A stretch of DNA of 35,814 bases from Dehalococcoidales bacterium (GTDB taxonomy: Bacteria; Chloroflexota; Dehalococcoidia; Dehalococcoidales; UBA5760): assembly GCA_028716225.1 (NCBI GenBank), contig JAQUQE010000002.1:204613-240426 (forward strand), in the 5' to 3' direction. The notes under the pieces were generated by a model. The model worked only from the letters and a program-made list of their open reading frames with translations, was not told the DNA's origin and made no database searches. Shown piece after piece: positions 22,870 through 32,512 of this stretch; within the stretch, counting starts at the first letter, position 1; every line of letters starts with the position of its first letter. Position numbers and translations under genes: made by a program.

Positions 22870-25611
22870 TTAACCTCCCTTCCTGGTTATTGCCTGGTCA
22901 TACCACATGAGGAGCTTGGGGTCCTCCTGCAGAACGTTCTCAGGAATCTTTCCTGCAACCTCAATGATGGTGGTGTAATCGCGATCAGCCCAGGCTTTCT
23001 TGAAGCCACTACGCACGGCTTCTAGCCGGAAAACTTTTAGTTGCTTCTGCTTGGACTGGCGATATTCTTCAAACTCGCGGAGGAGTGCACGTTCGCGTAG
23101 TTTCTCCAGGTCTCCCGCCTTATTTGGGTCCGGGACATACCAGCGGTCTTTAGCCTTAGTACGTAATGCCGGATCATTCTTAGGCAGATGGCGCAGTTCT
23201 TTGAAATTGCTTGATAGGTAGCTGTGAATCTGGCTGGGAACATCGCCGGTGCCATCGTACCTCAGGAAGTTCTGCTCCAGAAGCTCTGTTAGTTCCAACG
23301 GTTTCTCATGTTTCTGCCAGCCGCCAATCTCTCTCAGAAACTGCGGATGAAGCTCTTGGAAAGTCTGCGGTTTCTGAAGCAGTTGCTGTTTGAGCCATTG
23401 AATGGCTGAAGATTCATCTATCACAAATAGCTGGAGTTGCAGCACTTCTTTTACCGTCATCCGCTTTTTATCATATTCAGCAACCTGCTCCGGAAGGAAA
23501 TACATACCGTCACGCTCAGGGAAGCGCTGTTCCAGACCCAGATAGAAATCGGAAGCGGAAAGCGGTATGGTAACACCCCTCTGGACATGGAATGCCACCA
23601 TGCGGTCATATAGTAGAAAATTCTGCCGCTCGGCGATAACCTCTAATTGCCCATTCTTTCCTACGAATACGGGAAGCTGCCTTAGGTGAGTGCGGGTGAA
23701 GTCCCAGACACCATCTTCTGTGCCTGCTTCGAGCTTGAAGCGCTCCTCCAGACCGCCGTTTGGCTTGTATGCGGTTATTATTAAATCCTGTTTTACAGCC
23801 CCGGCTGTGGTCGCTTGTTTGAAGGATTTCTGCTTTTTGTCAAGTATTCTGACGTCAGCCACTACGAAACCTGACCTGGTCAGAGCTTCCTGAATCGCAT
23901 TCCACACGGCATTCTTACTATTATGAAACTCGATCGTTATCCAGCGACCCGGCTTTAGTACACGCCGAAACTCTGAAAAGCACTGCTCCATCAAATGTTG
24001 ATAGTCCAGCAAGCTTTTCTCTTGAATAGGGCTCTCGATTGCATCTGGCTTCAAGTTGGTGAATACCCCGAGCAGTGCTTCCCAGAGGAAGTTTACTTCA
24101 GAGTAAGGGATATTAGATCCGAAAGGTGGATCAACAAAGATATAATCTATCGCATTTTCGGGTACATTAAGGGATGTAGACGAGCCACACCATACTGTAT
24201 GACTAGTATTATCCCCTTTCCCCTTTTTTGGAAGGGCTGTCCACATTCCTTCTTCTGCAGAACGAATCATATCTCCTGCGGAGATACGTAACATATGGCT
24301 AAAGCGCATTTCCTGCCAGACAGAGGAGATATATAAAGTACCCTTTTGCACACGTCCAATCCCATCGGCGTTATAGACCATCAAGCGAGAGGTCTTCTGC
24401 AAGATAGACGTTCCAGTAAACAGAAGTGCACGGTGCTCAGCACGCTTGAGATCAAGGAGCTCCATGAAACGGCTGACGTAGTGCAGTTGCCTCTCAGCAA
24501 ATAGTTGGTGTGCGTGAGTTATTGGCCGAAGATGAAGACAGTTTTTCCATTGGTCTCCCCATTGACCATCGCGGAACAACATTTTAACTGCAAAGCGGTT
24601 CGCAGATTGCGGTAAAGGTGTCTGTCGAACTCTCGCAAGAAGATTTTTATCATCCTCATTTACCCTTCTTTTTTCAGCTCTCTTTGAACCATGAGAGACT
24701 ATTGCTAACACGGGCACCTGTTTATAGCGGGTCCACGGTTTCTTGAGTATCTGGTCATACACAGTCTCATGTGCTCTTTCAGCTGAGGTTTTGGAGTTCT
24801 CTGCCCCGCAAGAATTACATGTGAACGTGTCTAAGAATTTTTTCTGTCGGCTATCGAAAGCCACTTCCCAAAATACTATTTCTGATCCACAAGAATTACA
24901 TATAAATACATCAGACCAAACATAGTAATTACAAATTGCCGAACCTATCACATCTTGACCAGGACGATACATCCACCCCAGTTCGTCATCAAGCTGATCC
25001 GCAATACGTAGAGCCTCTCTCAAGTAAGTATGAGTGTCTACTTGGCATAAATATACCGATGCAATAAAACTTGCAGCGGGGGATAGGTCACATATAAGTG
25101 TACTCCGACTTGGATTAGCCATTAGGGCAGCAATACCCGTCATGCCGCTACCAGCAAACCCATCAAGGATTATTTCTCCAGGTTCGGTGTAGTGTTCAAT
25201 GAAATTCTTAAGAGCTTTAGGGGGCACTTTAGTATGGTAAGTATGTGCTTTATAGAGCCACGTATGTCTACCCTCTGTAATATCAAACGCGAAAGGTTTC
25301 TTGTTGTATACTTTCATTGAATCGTATGGCTTCCCGTAGCACCGGATAAAGTCCTCAATGAATGGGTTGGGACAGGCTGTATAATATGGTGGGTCTGATA
25401 ACGCCAGGATATCTTCATCAGAGCCTATGGGGAAGCCTTCAATCTTGCGGAACTCCGGGTCCTCGAGCTTTTTCTTGAGCCTTTCAATGAAGTATTTGCG
25501 GCGCTCCCCATCATTCTGAAATGTCGTTCCCAGGCATTCAACAGGACCCTCTATTGAAGACTGGCTTTTCTCACCATCAAACATTAAAGTTTGTCCGGCC
25601 TTCTCTTCCAT
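22870..25611 (-). CDS. pglXI: PglXI-like adenine-specific DNA methyltransferase (BREX type 3)
   Basis: This is a 913-residue methyltransferase. SAM-binding motif I is DGFAGSGMTG (150-159). There are two DPP-type motifs: SDPPYYTACPNPF near 72-84 and FVDPPFGSNIPYSE near 492-505, the latter being the probable catalytic motif IV. A zinc-ribbon-like insert has CNSC at 238-241 and 264-267. The C-terminal 300 residues are helical and could read the target. In BREX this enzyme marks host DNA, usually at N6-adenine of a non-palindromic site, so that self is spared. It starts 11 bases after the DUF6602-like gene with AAGGA upstream, and ends 2 bases before the GmrSD-like gene. The family is clear; the site is unknown. 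Confidence 0.9.
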   Translation of the reverse strand: MEEKAGQTLMFDGEKSQSSIEGPVECLGTTFQNDGERRKYFIERLKKKLEDPEFRKIEGFPIGSDEDILALSDPPYYTACPNPFIEDFIRCYGKPYDSMKVYNKKPFAFDITEGRHTWLYKAHTYHTKVPPKALKNFIEHYTEPGEIILDGFAGSGMTGIAALMANPSRSTLICDLSPAASFIASVYLCQVDTHTYLREALRIADQLDDELGWMYRPGQDVIGSAICNYYVWSDVFICNSCGSEIVFWEVAFDSRQKKFLDTFTCNSCGAENSKTSAERAHETVYDQILKKPWTRYKQVPVLAIVSHGSKRAEKRRVNEDDKNLLARVRQTPLPQSANRFAVKMLFRDGQWGDQWKNCLHLRPITHAHQLFAERQLHYVSRFMELLDLKRAEHRALLFTGTSILQKTSRLMVYNADGIGRVQKGTLYISSVWQEMRFSHMLRISAGDMIRSAEEGMWTALPKKGKGDNTSHTVWCGSSTSLNVPENAIDYIFVDPPFGSNIPYSEVNFLWEALLGVFTNLKPDAIESPIQEKSLLDYQHLMEQCFSEFRRVLKPGRWITIEFHNSKNAVWNAIQEALTRSGFVVADVRILDKKQKSFKQATTAGAVKQDLIITAYKPNGGLEERFKLEAGTEDGVWDFTRTHLRQLPVFVGKNGQLEVIAERQNFLLYDRMVAFHVQRGVTIPLSASDFYLGLEQRFPERDGMYFLPEQVAEYDKKRMTVKEVLQLQLFVIDESSAIQWLKQQLLQKPQTFQELHPQFLREIGGWQKHEKPLELTELLEQNFLRYDGTGDVPSQIHSYLSSNFKELRHLPKNDPALRTKAKDRWYVPDPNKAGDLEKLRERALLREFEEYRQSKQKQLKVFRLEAVRSGFKKAWADRDYTTIIEVAGKIPENVLQEDPKLLMWYDQAITRKGG

Positions 25612-25622
25612 CTGACCATCCT

Positions 25623-26402
25623 TTAAAAAGGTGAAGGTTCTGGGTTAGTGAAAGATATACAATATTTCCTGAACCGTTCTTTCCCGCCTTCGATGGGAAA
25701 CCAGGCGAATTGCATATCAAGGTTATTATTGCGTGATGTATCCCATACAACGTTGCTTAAGAAATAAGCGTATGCCAGTCCATCTTCCAATTCGTAAGAG
25801 TGCCATGTCGGACCATGACACTGACTGTAGACATCCTCACCTCTGCTCCAGAAGCGGAAAAAGCGTTTCGGGCCCAAAGCGACCCAGTTTATCGCTCTCC
25901 TTTCCACCATATTGGCAGAATCGACGAGCTCGTGTAGGACAGCTTTATCATCACAGTTCTCATTATCGTCATAAACAAAAAGACCAGCGCAACAGTGCTT
26001 ATTACCTAAGCTACGAATCCGGTCCGCATTTTCCGCAAGCTTCTCTAACGTGTCTTTTAGACTGGTGATATTTTGGGCTGTTTTTACTTCAACGATAGCC
26101 TCCACTGCATCCGGAGTTACTATAAAAAGGGTGCCGTCTTTGAACAGCGTGGGCTTATTTTTCGAGACAATCAGGATGTCGATTTGTGTAGACGTTTTAT
26201 CTTGATAGCAGACAAATCCTCTGCCAACCTGGACGGATTCTGGGAGATGGGAATTAAGTATCCGCCGCAAAACCGCTTCTTTGTGCTCCCCGTCAGTCTG
26301 CCAGTGACTGGACCCAATGAGATTACGAACTCGGTTTTTTGTAGCACGCAATTCTCTTGCTAGAGACTTGTGATATTCCAAGTAGTCAATATGAACCGGC
26401 AT
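25623..26402 (-). CDS. DUF6602-like protein with PD-(D/E)XK-type motif
   Basis: This is a 259-residue protein between brxC and pglXI. A conserved-looking N-terminal helix (DGEHKEAVLRRILN) is followed by QIDILIVSKN with Asp75 and EAIVEVKTAQ with Glu105 and Lys107. These fit the D...E-x-K core of restriction-endonuclease-fold nucleases. The overall pattern matches what I know as DUF6602, often found near restriction or BREX genes; the family name is from memory and unverified. It starts 2 bases after the brxC stop with GGAG upstream, so it is part of the operon. It is not in the core type 3 set, so it may be an accessory nuclease. Confidence 0.8.
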   Translation of the reverse strand: MPVHIDYLEYHKSLARELRATKNRVRNLIGSSHWQTDGEHKEAVLRRILNSHLPESVQVGRGFVCYQDKTSTQIDILIVSKNKPTLFKDGTLFIVTPDAVEAIVEVKTAQNITSLKDTLEKLAENADRIRSLGNKHCCAGLFVYDDNENCDDKAVLHELVDSANMVERRAINWVALGPKRFFRFWSRGEDVYSQCHGPTWHSYELEDGLAYAYFLSNVVWDTSRNNNLDMQFAWFPIEGGKERFRKYCISFTNPEPSPF

Positions 26403-26404
26403 AT

Positions 26405-29400
26405 TTACTCCAGTACTATGCGTACTTTTGTGGCTTCCTTGCCTTTTGTAAGGCTATTAACATACTCATCGAACCTTTTCTTCAGGTCTGCTGGTGTAGC
26501 TGGGGAACCACCAGAAAGCAAAGCATGACGAAGGTCCTCAGCTTTGACTGTCACTTTTACCAGACCCGCCAAAACCTCTTGCAGAGCGTGGATAAACACC
26601 TGGCTCAAGTCATCTGGCAATGCTCGTGTAATCATGAGATCTTCAATCAATTTTCTGGGCTCTTCAGACAGAAGACCAAGACTTTCTTGGGAGGAGGGAT
26701 CTTCCAGATTTGTAAGGAGAGTCTGTATCCATGCACTAAGCAGATTATCCAGGTCTAAGTCCAGTTGTTCCAATGTCTTAGCGGCCGGCTGTTTGATTTC
26801 TTCCGAACTCGGTTTGAAAGAACAGTGTGGGCAGATCGGAGATGATTCCAGTTCTTGTGGAGTGAGAACAAAACAGCTTTTCAAACCCGCCAGTCTATTC
26901 TGAAGATCTATCAATTGCTGCCGAGGCATCAGATCGATAGTAGAGAGCTTCTGTAAGTTCTTGAGACGCTCATCGGTTGTGAGTTTGGCTTTTCTCTTGT
27001 CTTCATTGACGCCTAACCTAGCTTTTGTATGAAGTGCGAGATACACGGTTATATACGATTTCTTGAGGTCTGTCAGTTTCTGGGCCAACTGCTGACGGAA
27101 AGCAGAATCCTTATATTTACCAGTATCGGAAAGTTTAATGAGCACTTCTTCACGGGATTGCTTTACACGCTCCATCCATTCGTGGTCTATTGGCAGAACT
27201 GCCTCAGCTGTGGATAAATAAGCGGCTATTGTTCCCGAAGCTGATACCAATTCCTGCATAGATTCGGCATCCGCCAGTGCTGCTAATCCAGTACGCTGCT
27301 TGTTGATTTCTGGCAAATCGTATCGGAAATTCTTGAGTTTCCCGGGCGATGAATAAACCTGCAAAGACTCGAGGAATATTTTAGTTTGTTCCAGCTTGGG
27401 CTGCATGGCTTTATTCTCCCCTTCGTCAAGCAGGTTCCGTCCCCAAAAGCTCAATCCCTCTGCAACGCGTTGCTGGGCTAAGACCAGTCTTTCCACATGT
27501 CCTGAAATCGCTTTCTGCAGTTCCTGAACAGGCTCATCTTTACCTTGAGCAATAAGTTGAGCCATGCCAGGCGTTAAATTCAGAAGCTCAAATAGTGCCT
27601 TGAGGGCAGGAATGTTATAATCTCTAGGCCGTTCGATGTGTTTGAATTGAATGAGGTCCTTTATAGGTGTACCGGCTAACGTATTGAGGCCCATTACATC
27701 AAATTTCTTACCTGGTATTGCGAGAATATTTTCCCCGGAATAAACCAAGGCAGCCAGAAGGACAACAATCCATTCAGGTTCCAGCCTGAAGGCTGAGGGA
27801 GCCAAGTACTCAACCCCAAATACTTCAGTTAGTAGCTCAGAACGATTGACTACCTGGCCCTGGCCTTTCTTCTTTATAGTCTCCGTTATATATTTAGCAT
27901 ACCTGGATTTACTTGGGTCGAGTCTATCACCATCCAGCAACTCCAAGGCGTCTAAAACGGCAATAGCCTGCTTCGTACGTATCTGTCCAGCAACGGCACG
28001 AAGGGCATCCTGAGCTGCCTGGTTACGATTCTGTCCCGTAATCAGTACAGAAAAGACAGGATACTCTGGCGCCTGATCTTCAAAATGCGAAGCAAGGCAT
28101 ACCGAGCCCACTGTGTTGATAATATCTCGAACATTAGCACGAACACCGCTGGTTGGTACATATTTCCCCTTGATCCATTCTACAAGATTACTTGTCTTTC
28201 CTTGGTAGGTGACATCAAAGGCAGTAGTAATATGCTCCTGCAGCCACTTAACCAGATCTTTATGGAATCCGCTCGCTTTGGCTTCGTAGGTCTGCTTCTT
28301 GTAGCCTGACGACATAGAACTGAGGTCAAGAGCGGCCGCATAACTACTCAACGCCTTACGAAAGGTGTCATCCATCCCCTTCAGACGAAAGAATACTTCA
28401 TCCGCTTTCTTTTCATCCTTATAGAGCGGAGGCTCGAATGGTTGAACAAAGTAGAGATAAAAATCCCGAGGTGGAACCGCGGTAGAGCGCTCATTAGGCG
28501 CGCCGAAGAATAGATAACCCGTTCGCGCTGCCTTACGATCAATCCATTCTAATTCATGTTCCCAAATACGATAGCCGTTAACATACGTCTGGTCTTCGCA
28601 TTCCATAGCTCTCTTAAGAGCTTCGTAATAATAACGATCAAGTTGAGATTTATCCAAGCTCTCCGTTCTTTTTTCGATTAATGCATCAAAATCGTCTGTC
28701 TTCTTTAAATCAAGATAGTATTGGTGATTGTCAGGATTTGAGGAAATGAACTGGCCACTAACAGTTTTGTGTATCTCCCTTAAAACAGCTTCGATGTGGG
28801 TAGCTAAGTCTTCTGCTGGTGTTGATCTATCTTCCATACCGGGCTGATAAAGACAGAGCCCGTCGCGTAACTCCTCAGGACTGGCACCCATAGGTGTGTA
28901 AATATCCCCGGTGGTTAGTCTGTGAATCGACAAAGCGTGAATAATACGAATAGCTAGAGGCTTGTACACAGGTCGAGTAAAGGCTTGCTGCACGCGAGAT
29001 TCTAATACCTGACTGCAATCTATAACTGCCTTAATATCTGGAATCGTGCGAAAGGAAGGGTTCTCACGGAGTATCGGCCAGTAACTATCATACGCGATGA
29101 GTCCTGGTTCATTATCAGGAACTTCTTTATCTATCAGCCGTTTCATTATTGATGAAAGAGTCCTTAAAACCTCTCTTTTTTCAGCTATCGTTATTCTTTC
29201 AAATGTATCAATGAAGTCAGGATGAACCGGGAAGAGGCTAACGAATTCGTCCATTCGTTCGTTCATATGACCATAAAACTTTGCAAATGGAGTGAGATGC
29301 TCGCGAATCTTTGTTTGTTGTTCGCCATTCTTTTTAAGAAGGCGCTCAGCTACCACGAACTTGATATCCTTGCGGGCGATAAGAACTTGCTCAAAGCGGT

Positions 29401-30115
29401 CTTTAACACGCCGAATGCTATCAGCGACGAAAGAGAATCGAGGGCTGTCAAAGATAGCTTCTTGGACTCCAGCGATGAAGCGAAACCGGAGATCTCGGCA
29501 TACTTCTCCAATCTCACGCAAGAAGCTGAGGTCGAGGATCAATTCCTGATCTTTGCGAGAACGCAGATAATCCAGCAATTCATCTACCACCAGAACCAAA
29601 CCATGGTCAGGATATTTTTCTTGAAATGAGGCTACCATATCTTCAAATGCTCGTTTACTGCTCGAAATCTGACCGACACTTGGAAACGTGAAATTGACGT
29701 TCATCCGGCCTAAATGATCTTCGAGTTCCGCCACAACTATATCCCTCAAAGACATTGTTGTAGCACCGATTTCTGTTCGTACTACCTTGAATCTACCAGC
29801 AATCTTGGATGCAGCCTCAACGACTGTTCTGTTTGTCACCCCTTTGACAAGCTCTTTGTTTTCAGCTATCGCTGATATTACAGACATGAGGTGAGACTTG
29901 CCCGTGCCATAATTACCCACCACCAACAATCCTTTATTGTCAGCCGGCTGGTCAAATTGAAGTTGGGAGAATACCAGCGTAATAATCTTTTCGGCCATTT
30001 CATCGGAAAAAACGTAGGTCTTGATAAGTTGTTGAGCGGCCGCCTTTTCATCTGCGACTCGAAGTTGAACCACAGACTCAATAGGGTCAAACTGAAGTAA
30101 ATCACCGTATTTCAT
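26405..30115 (-). CDS. brxC: BrxC-like large P-loop ATPase (DUF6079, BREX type 3)
   Basis: This is a 1236-residue ATPase. Walker A is GNYGTGKS (68-75) and Walker B is LVLVVDE (173-179). Sensor-like arginines lie in the following helices, and the long C-terminal part is helical with coiled-coil tendency ([36 protein letters not shown]). A CPHC pair occurs near the C-terminus ([10 protein letters not shown]). The size, the early Walker A and the gene order match the BrxC of type 3 systems, an AAA+-like protein thought to form the large assembly of the system. The ATG overlaps the brxF stop (TAATG). The functional role is by family; the assignment is firm from context. Confidence 0.9.
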   Translation of the reverse strand: MKYGDLLQFDPIESVVQLRVADEKAAAQQLIKTYVFSDEMAEKIITLVFSQLQFDQPADNKGLLVVGNYGTGKSHLMSVISAIAENKELVKGVTNRTVVEAASKIAGRFKVVRTEIGATTMSLRDIVVAELEDHLGRMNVNFTFPSVGQISSSKRAFEDMVASFQEKYPDHGLVLVVDELLDYLRSRKDQELILDLSFLREIGEVCRDLRFRFIAGVQEAIFDSPRFSFVADSIRRVKDRFEQVLIARKDIKFVVAERLLKKNGEQQTKIREHLTPFAKFYGHMNERMDEFVSLFPVHPDFIDTFERITIAEKREVLRTLSSIMKRLIDKEVPDNEPGLIAYDSYWPILRENPSFRTIPDIKAVIDCSQVLESRVQQAFTRPVYKPLAIRIIHALSIHRLTTGDIYTPMGASPEELRDGLCLYQPGMEDRSTPAEDLATHIEAVLREIHKTVSGQFISSNPDNHQYYLDLKKTDDFDALIEKRTESLDKSQLDRYYYEALKRAMECEDQTYVNGYRIWEHELEWIDRKAARTGYLFFGAPNERSTAVPPRDFYLYFVQPFEPPLYKDEKKADEVFFRLKGMDDTFRKALSSYAAALDLSSMSSGYKKQTYEAKASGFHKDLVKWLQEHITTAFDVTYQGKTSNLVEWIKGKYVPTSGVRANVRDIINTVGSVCLASHFEDQAPEYPVFSVLITGQNRNQAAQDALRAVAGQIRTKQAIAVLDALELLDGDRLDPSKSRYAKYITETIKKKGQGQVVNRSELLTEVFGVEYLAPSAFRLEPEWIVVLLAALVYSGENILAIPGKKFDVMGLNTLAGTPIKDLIQFKHIERPRDYNIPALKALFELLNLTPGMAQLIAQGKDEPVQELQKAISGHVERLVLAQQRVAEGLSFWGRNLLDEGENKAMQPKLEQTKIFLESLQVYSSPGKLKNFRYDLPEINKQRTGLAALADAESMQELVSASGTIAAYLSTAEAVLPIDHEWMERVKQSREEVLIKLSDTGKYKDSAFRQQLAQKLTDLKKSYITVYLALHTKARLGVNEDKRKAKLTTDERLKNLQKLSTIDLMPRQQLIDLQNRLAGLKSCFVLTPQELESSPICPHCSFKPSSEEIKQPAAKTLEQLDLDLDNLLSAWIQTLLTNLEDPSSQESLGLLSEEPRKLIEDLMITRALPDDLSQVFIHALQEVLAGLVKVTVKAEDLRHALLSGGSPATPADLKKRFDEYVNSLTKGKEATKVRIVLE

Positions 30116-30603
30116 TATTCTCCCCCGTTTTGCTTATAATGCGGAGCTACAACTAGAAAGTCACTCACATGGTAACGTCGGTATTCCGGATGACTTATCG
30201 CAGCATAAGTTATATATTCGTCTTCAAGAGTTCCATTCCAAGAGCAGACTACAGTCCTATTACGGGATAGATCCTGCAAGAGACGGAGAGGGTCTTGGCT
30301 GAGTGTTGGGTCAAAGAGTAGCTCAATATTATCCAACAAGACTATGTCGCCAGGAGAACCATTTACTATCTGCTCCATGATTCTAGGTAACTGAAGTATT
30401 CGCTGCCTCTGAGTGAGATCAATCAATAATCGAGATAGCTCCAAATTTATATTTACAATGGGTTTGTTAAGCCTTTTACTTACTTCATTCAATACTTCGG
30501 TCTTACCTTCACCTGAAGGTGCCACTACGAGGACGAGTCTGTAATACAGACTTGATGCGCTATCTATACTTTTAAGCAGACGGTCTACCGGGCTTTCGAT
30601 CAT
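30115..30603 (-). CDS. brxF: BrxF-like small P-loop ATPase (BREX type 3)
   Basis: This is a 162-residue protein, from the ATG at 30601-30603 with AGGAG 7 bases upstream. A longer reading from 30654 would overlap the HTH gene and lacks such a site. Walker A is APSGEGKT (28-35), and Walker B is DIVLLDN (86-92). The C-terminal part (FLVVAPHY) is short. BrxF is a small ATPase specific to BREX types such as type 3, where it precedes brxC, exactly as here. It probably hydrolyses ATP and works with BrxC or the helicase. The small size and lack of other domains rule out a full AAA+ remodeller. Confidence 0.88.
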   Translation of the reverse strand: MIESPVDRLLKSIDSASSLYYRLVLVVAPSGEGKTEVLNEVSKRLNKPIVNINLELSRLLIDLTQRQRILQLPRIMEQIVNGSPGDIVLLDNIELLFDPTLSQDPLRLLQDLSRNRTVVCSWNGTLEDEYITYAAISHPEYRRYHVSDFLVVAPHYKQNGGE

Positions 30604-30622
30604 TGATGCACTCCTGGGTCTC

Positions 30623-30805
30623 TCAAGCTTGTCTCTTTTCCAACCAACGATCAATTGTTTGTTTTCGGAAGCGCCAGTGGCGGCCTACTTTTTGAGCTGG
30701 AATTCTTCCTTCTCGAACTAGCTTGTAAACCGTGGATTTAGGTACTTTAAGATAGTTGGCTAGTTCCTCCAATGTAAGAATGTCACCTGATCTATTTTCA
30801 CGCAT
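30623..30805 (-). CDS. Small helix-turn-helix protein (excisionase/MerR-like fold)
   Basis: This is a 60-residue protein from the ATG at 30805, with GGAG six bases upstream; GTG/ATG codons at 30820 and 30817 are weaker alternatives. The pattern LTLEELANYLKVPKSTVYKL, GRIPAQKVGRHWRFRKQTID is the standard winged HTH of helix-turn-helix 17/excisionase-type proteins. It is the first gene of the BREX operon, 19 bases before brxF. A palindrome lies over the promoter (30832-30846). It may autoregulate the operon. The same fold is used by recombination directionality factors, so a mobile-element origin is possible, but no integrase is in the window. Confidence 0.85.
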   Translation of the reverse strand: MRENRSGDILTLEELANYLKVPKSTVYKLVREGRIPAQKVGRHWRFRKQTIDRWLEKRQA

Positions 30806-30831
30806 GTATTTCTCCATCACGGCTTATGTCT

Positions 30832-30862
30832 GTAATTTACAATTACTGATAGTTGTTGTCAA
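30832..30862 (-). promoter_or_regulatory. BREX operon promoter with overlapping palindrome
   Basis: On the minus strand TTGACA (30857-30862) and TAAATT (30834-30839) are separated by 17 bases. The perfect inverted repeat GTAATT-tac-AATTAC (30832-30846) covers the -10. A protein bound there would block initiation, and the small HTH protein encoded just downstream is the obvious candidate. Confidence 0.6.
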
Positions 30863-31191
30863 ATAGTGTGTCCCATATGCACAAAATTACCGGGGTACAC
30901 TCGACGAAAGGTGTGAAAATAGTTGGCGGCAGCGAGTACCCTTTCTGTAGTGAGAAATAGGAAGGACTCACCACTGCCATGGGAAAGCCCTCATTCTATT
31001 AGTCGTATTGCACTTTCCTGACTTTTGTGACATGGCGCATCCAAAAGCTGCACCCCTAAAATTCCAGAAGTATACTTCCCCCAGCCTTGTGAAGAAAATG
31101 CAGTAATCTTGTATTGTGGCAACTGCTAGTTTACGCTACTTATTAGGTAATGCGGAAGTGAGCTAATTGTTGGTGGCGCATCACTATATTA
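30863..31191. other. Gap upstream of the BREX operon
   Basis: About 330 bases between the BREX promoter and the end of the lipoprotein gene show no gene, RNA fold or repeat that I can support. This is probably the right-hand edge of the accessory region. Confidence 0.4.
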
Positions 31192-31896
31192 TTAGCAGGT
31201 GACTATCATCGTACCATCATTGTTGGTGTGATACTCGTAATTCTGCCCTTCGTATTTCAAGATGATTCGGAATCCAGGTACGATTACATCAGAGTACTGC
31301 ATATCCGGTTCGGGACATCCGAGGCTCGTATTACTCCACATCACTTCTTCCACACTAAACACCTCAATTTGGCTGGCAGCTACCCCAAGTCTGACCGCCA
31401 AAGCCTCTAGTGCTGCGCTAGAAGCAGCAGATGAGTCTAAAGCAGACGTTGGTGGAGACCAGGGCAGAAGCTCTACTTTTAAGGGAACTATCTGAGAATT
31501 ATACGCTCCCAGGTGCCCGTATTGCCCCCCATGTTCAAACTTCCCTTCGAGCCTGACTTTTCCATAACGTTCTTGCGGCCCCATCATTGTTTGTCGGTAC
31601 AACTGGTCATAGACTTCCTGCGGTACTCCTCCCTCAATCCACACCATTCGGCCTTTAGGTACAAGGTGTCCCGGAGCGTATCCCGAATAATCCAGCATCT
31701 CAGCCAAAACGATGATCTCAAAGCCATGAAAACAGAACCCCTCTATGGCAATGGTCTTGCCATTATATTTGTCCGGATTGGCAAACAACCGGTCAAATGT
31801 AGGCTCCTGCACTTCGTTGACCGCTCTGGCACAACCAAAGGTTATGCTAATGATCCCCAATAGCAAAATAGCGACCGGAGTAACGTATCTATTCAT
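31192..31896 (-). CDS. Probable lipoprotein of unknown function
   Basis: This is a 234-residue protein. Residues 1-21 form a signal peptide (MNRYVTPVAILLLGIISITFG) ending at Cys22, which looks like a lipid-attachment site, although the residues before it (TFG) are not the most typical lipobox. The start has AGGA seven bases upstream. The mature part begins with a region like an OB-type or nucleic-acid-independent beta barrel (PDKYNGKTIAIEGFCFHG, RYGKVRLEGKFEHGG). After a Ser/Ala-rich linker comes a second section (AVRLGVAASQIEVFSVEEVMWSNTSLGCPEPDMQYSDVI) with a repeat-like beta pattern. No catalytic motif is seen. It is probably exposed at the outer face of the membrane; function unknown. Confidence 0.8.
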   Translation of the reverse strand: MNRYVTPVAILLLGIISITFGCARAVNEVQEPTFDRLFANPDKYNGKTIAIEGFCFHGFEIIVLAEMLDYSGYAPGHLVPKGRMVWIEGGVPQEVYDQLYRQTMMGPQERYGKVRLEGKFEHGGQYGHLGAYNSQIVPLKVELLPWSPPTSALDSSAASSAALEALAVRLGVAASQIEVFSVEEVMWSNTSLGCPEPDMQYSDVIVPGFRIILKYEGQNYEYHTNNDGTMIVTC

Positions 31897-32512
31897 ATAT
31901 GTTCCTGCGGTTTAGTACCAATCTTCCCTTCCACTGAGAAACAAGATCATGGTTGGCACACTACTTTCCGCTCACTGAATTATAACCGGGAGTAAATTAC
32001 CACGCAAACCTCTTGACCTGCCAACCGAAAACAAGTCCTGTTATATTTTGAACCAGTGTCAAGCAATTAATACCTACCTCTCCATCCCCCTATACACCCT
32101 CAAGCTTTCCTCAAACCTCACGCTTTTCGTATACCTCGCCACCATGTCCAGGCTTTTCTATATGCTTAGCCTCATAGTGTGCTCGGTGTCCGAGTGGAGG
32201 TTATACATTACTCATTTTTGTTAAGGAGCTGGCCTCACTCGATTGGTGGTGTACCTTCCAGTTCATGGCAGGTATTATCCCTAATACTTATTAGCTTTTC
32301 TTCAAGCAGCGCTGGTTTATCATACTTACTGATTGATAACACCCCAGCAGATCAAAGCATCAAATAGAATCCTCATTGACCCCGAAGATTTGTTCTTGGT
32401 TCAACCTTGACTTGATTACCGGGTTATTGTACCGTATAGAACTATCTTAGGGGACTAGATTATACATACCGATGTTGAAGTTTCTGGTGTAATCTTCACC
32501 GAGGAGGCTGAA
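31897..32512. other. Long upstream region of the sensor gene
   Basis: About 615 bases between the divergent lipoprotein and sensor genes. I see GAGGAGG at 32501-32507, the ribosome-binding site of the sensor gene, and weak promoter-like strings in 32400-32450. There is no RNA fold, repeat or supported gene. The 62-residue frame at 32179-32367 has no distinguishing features. Confidence 0.4.

Noticed and set aside
15345-30820. Reading the operon as DISARM rather than BREX
   Set aside because: The helicase is similar, but PglZ and the brxF-brxC pair are BREX features, and DISARM's DUF1998 and phospholipase-D genes are absent.
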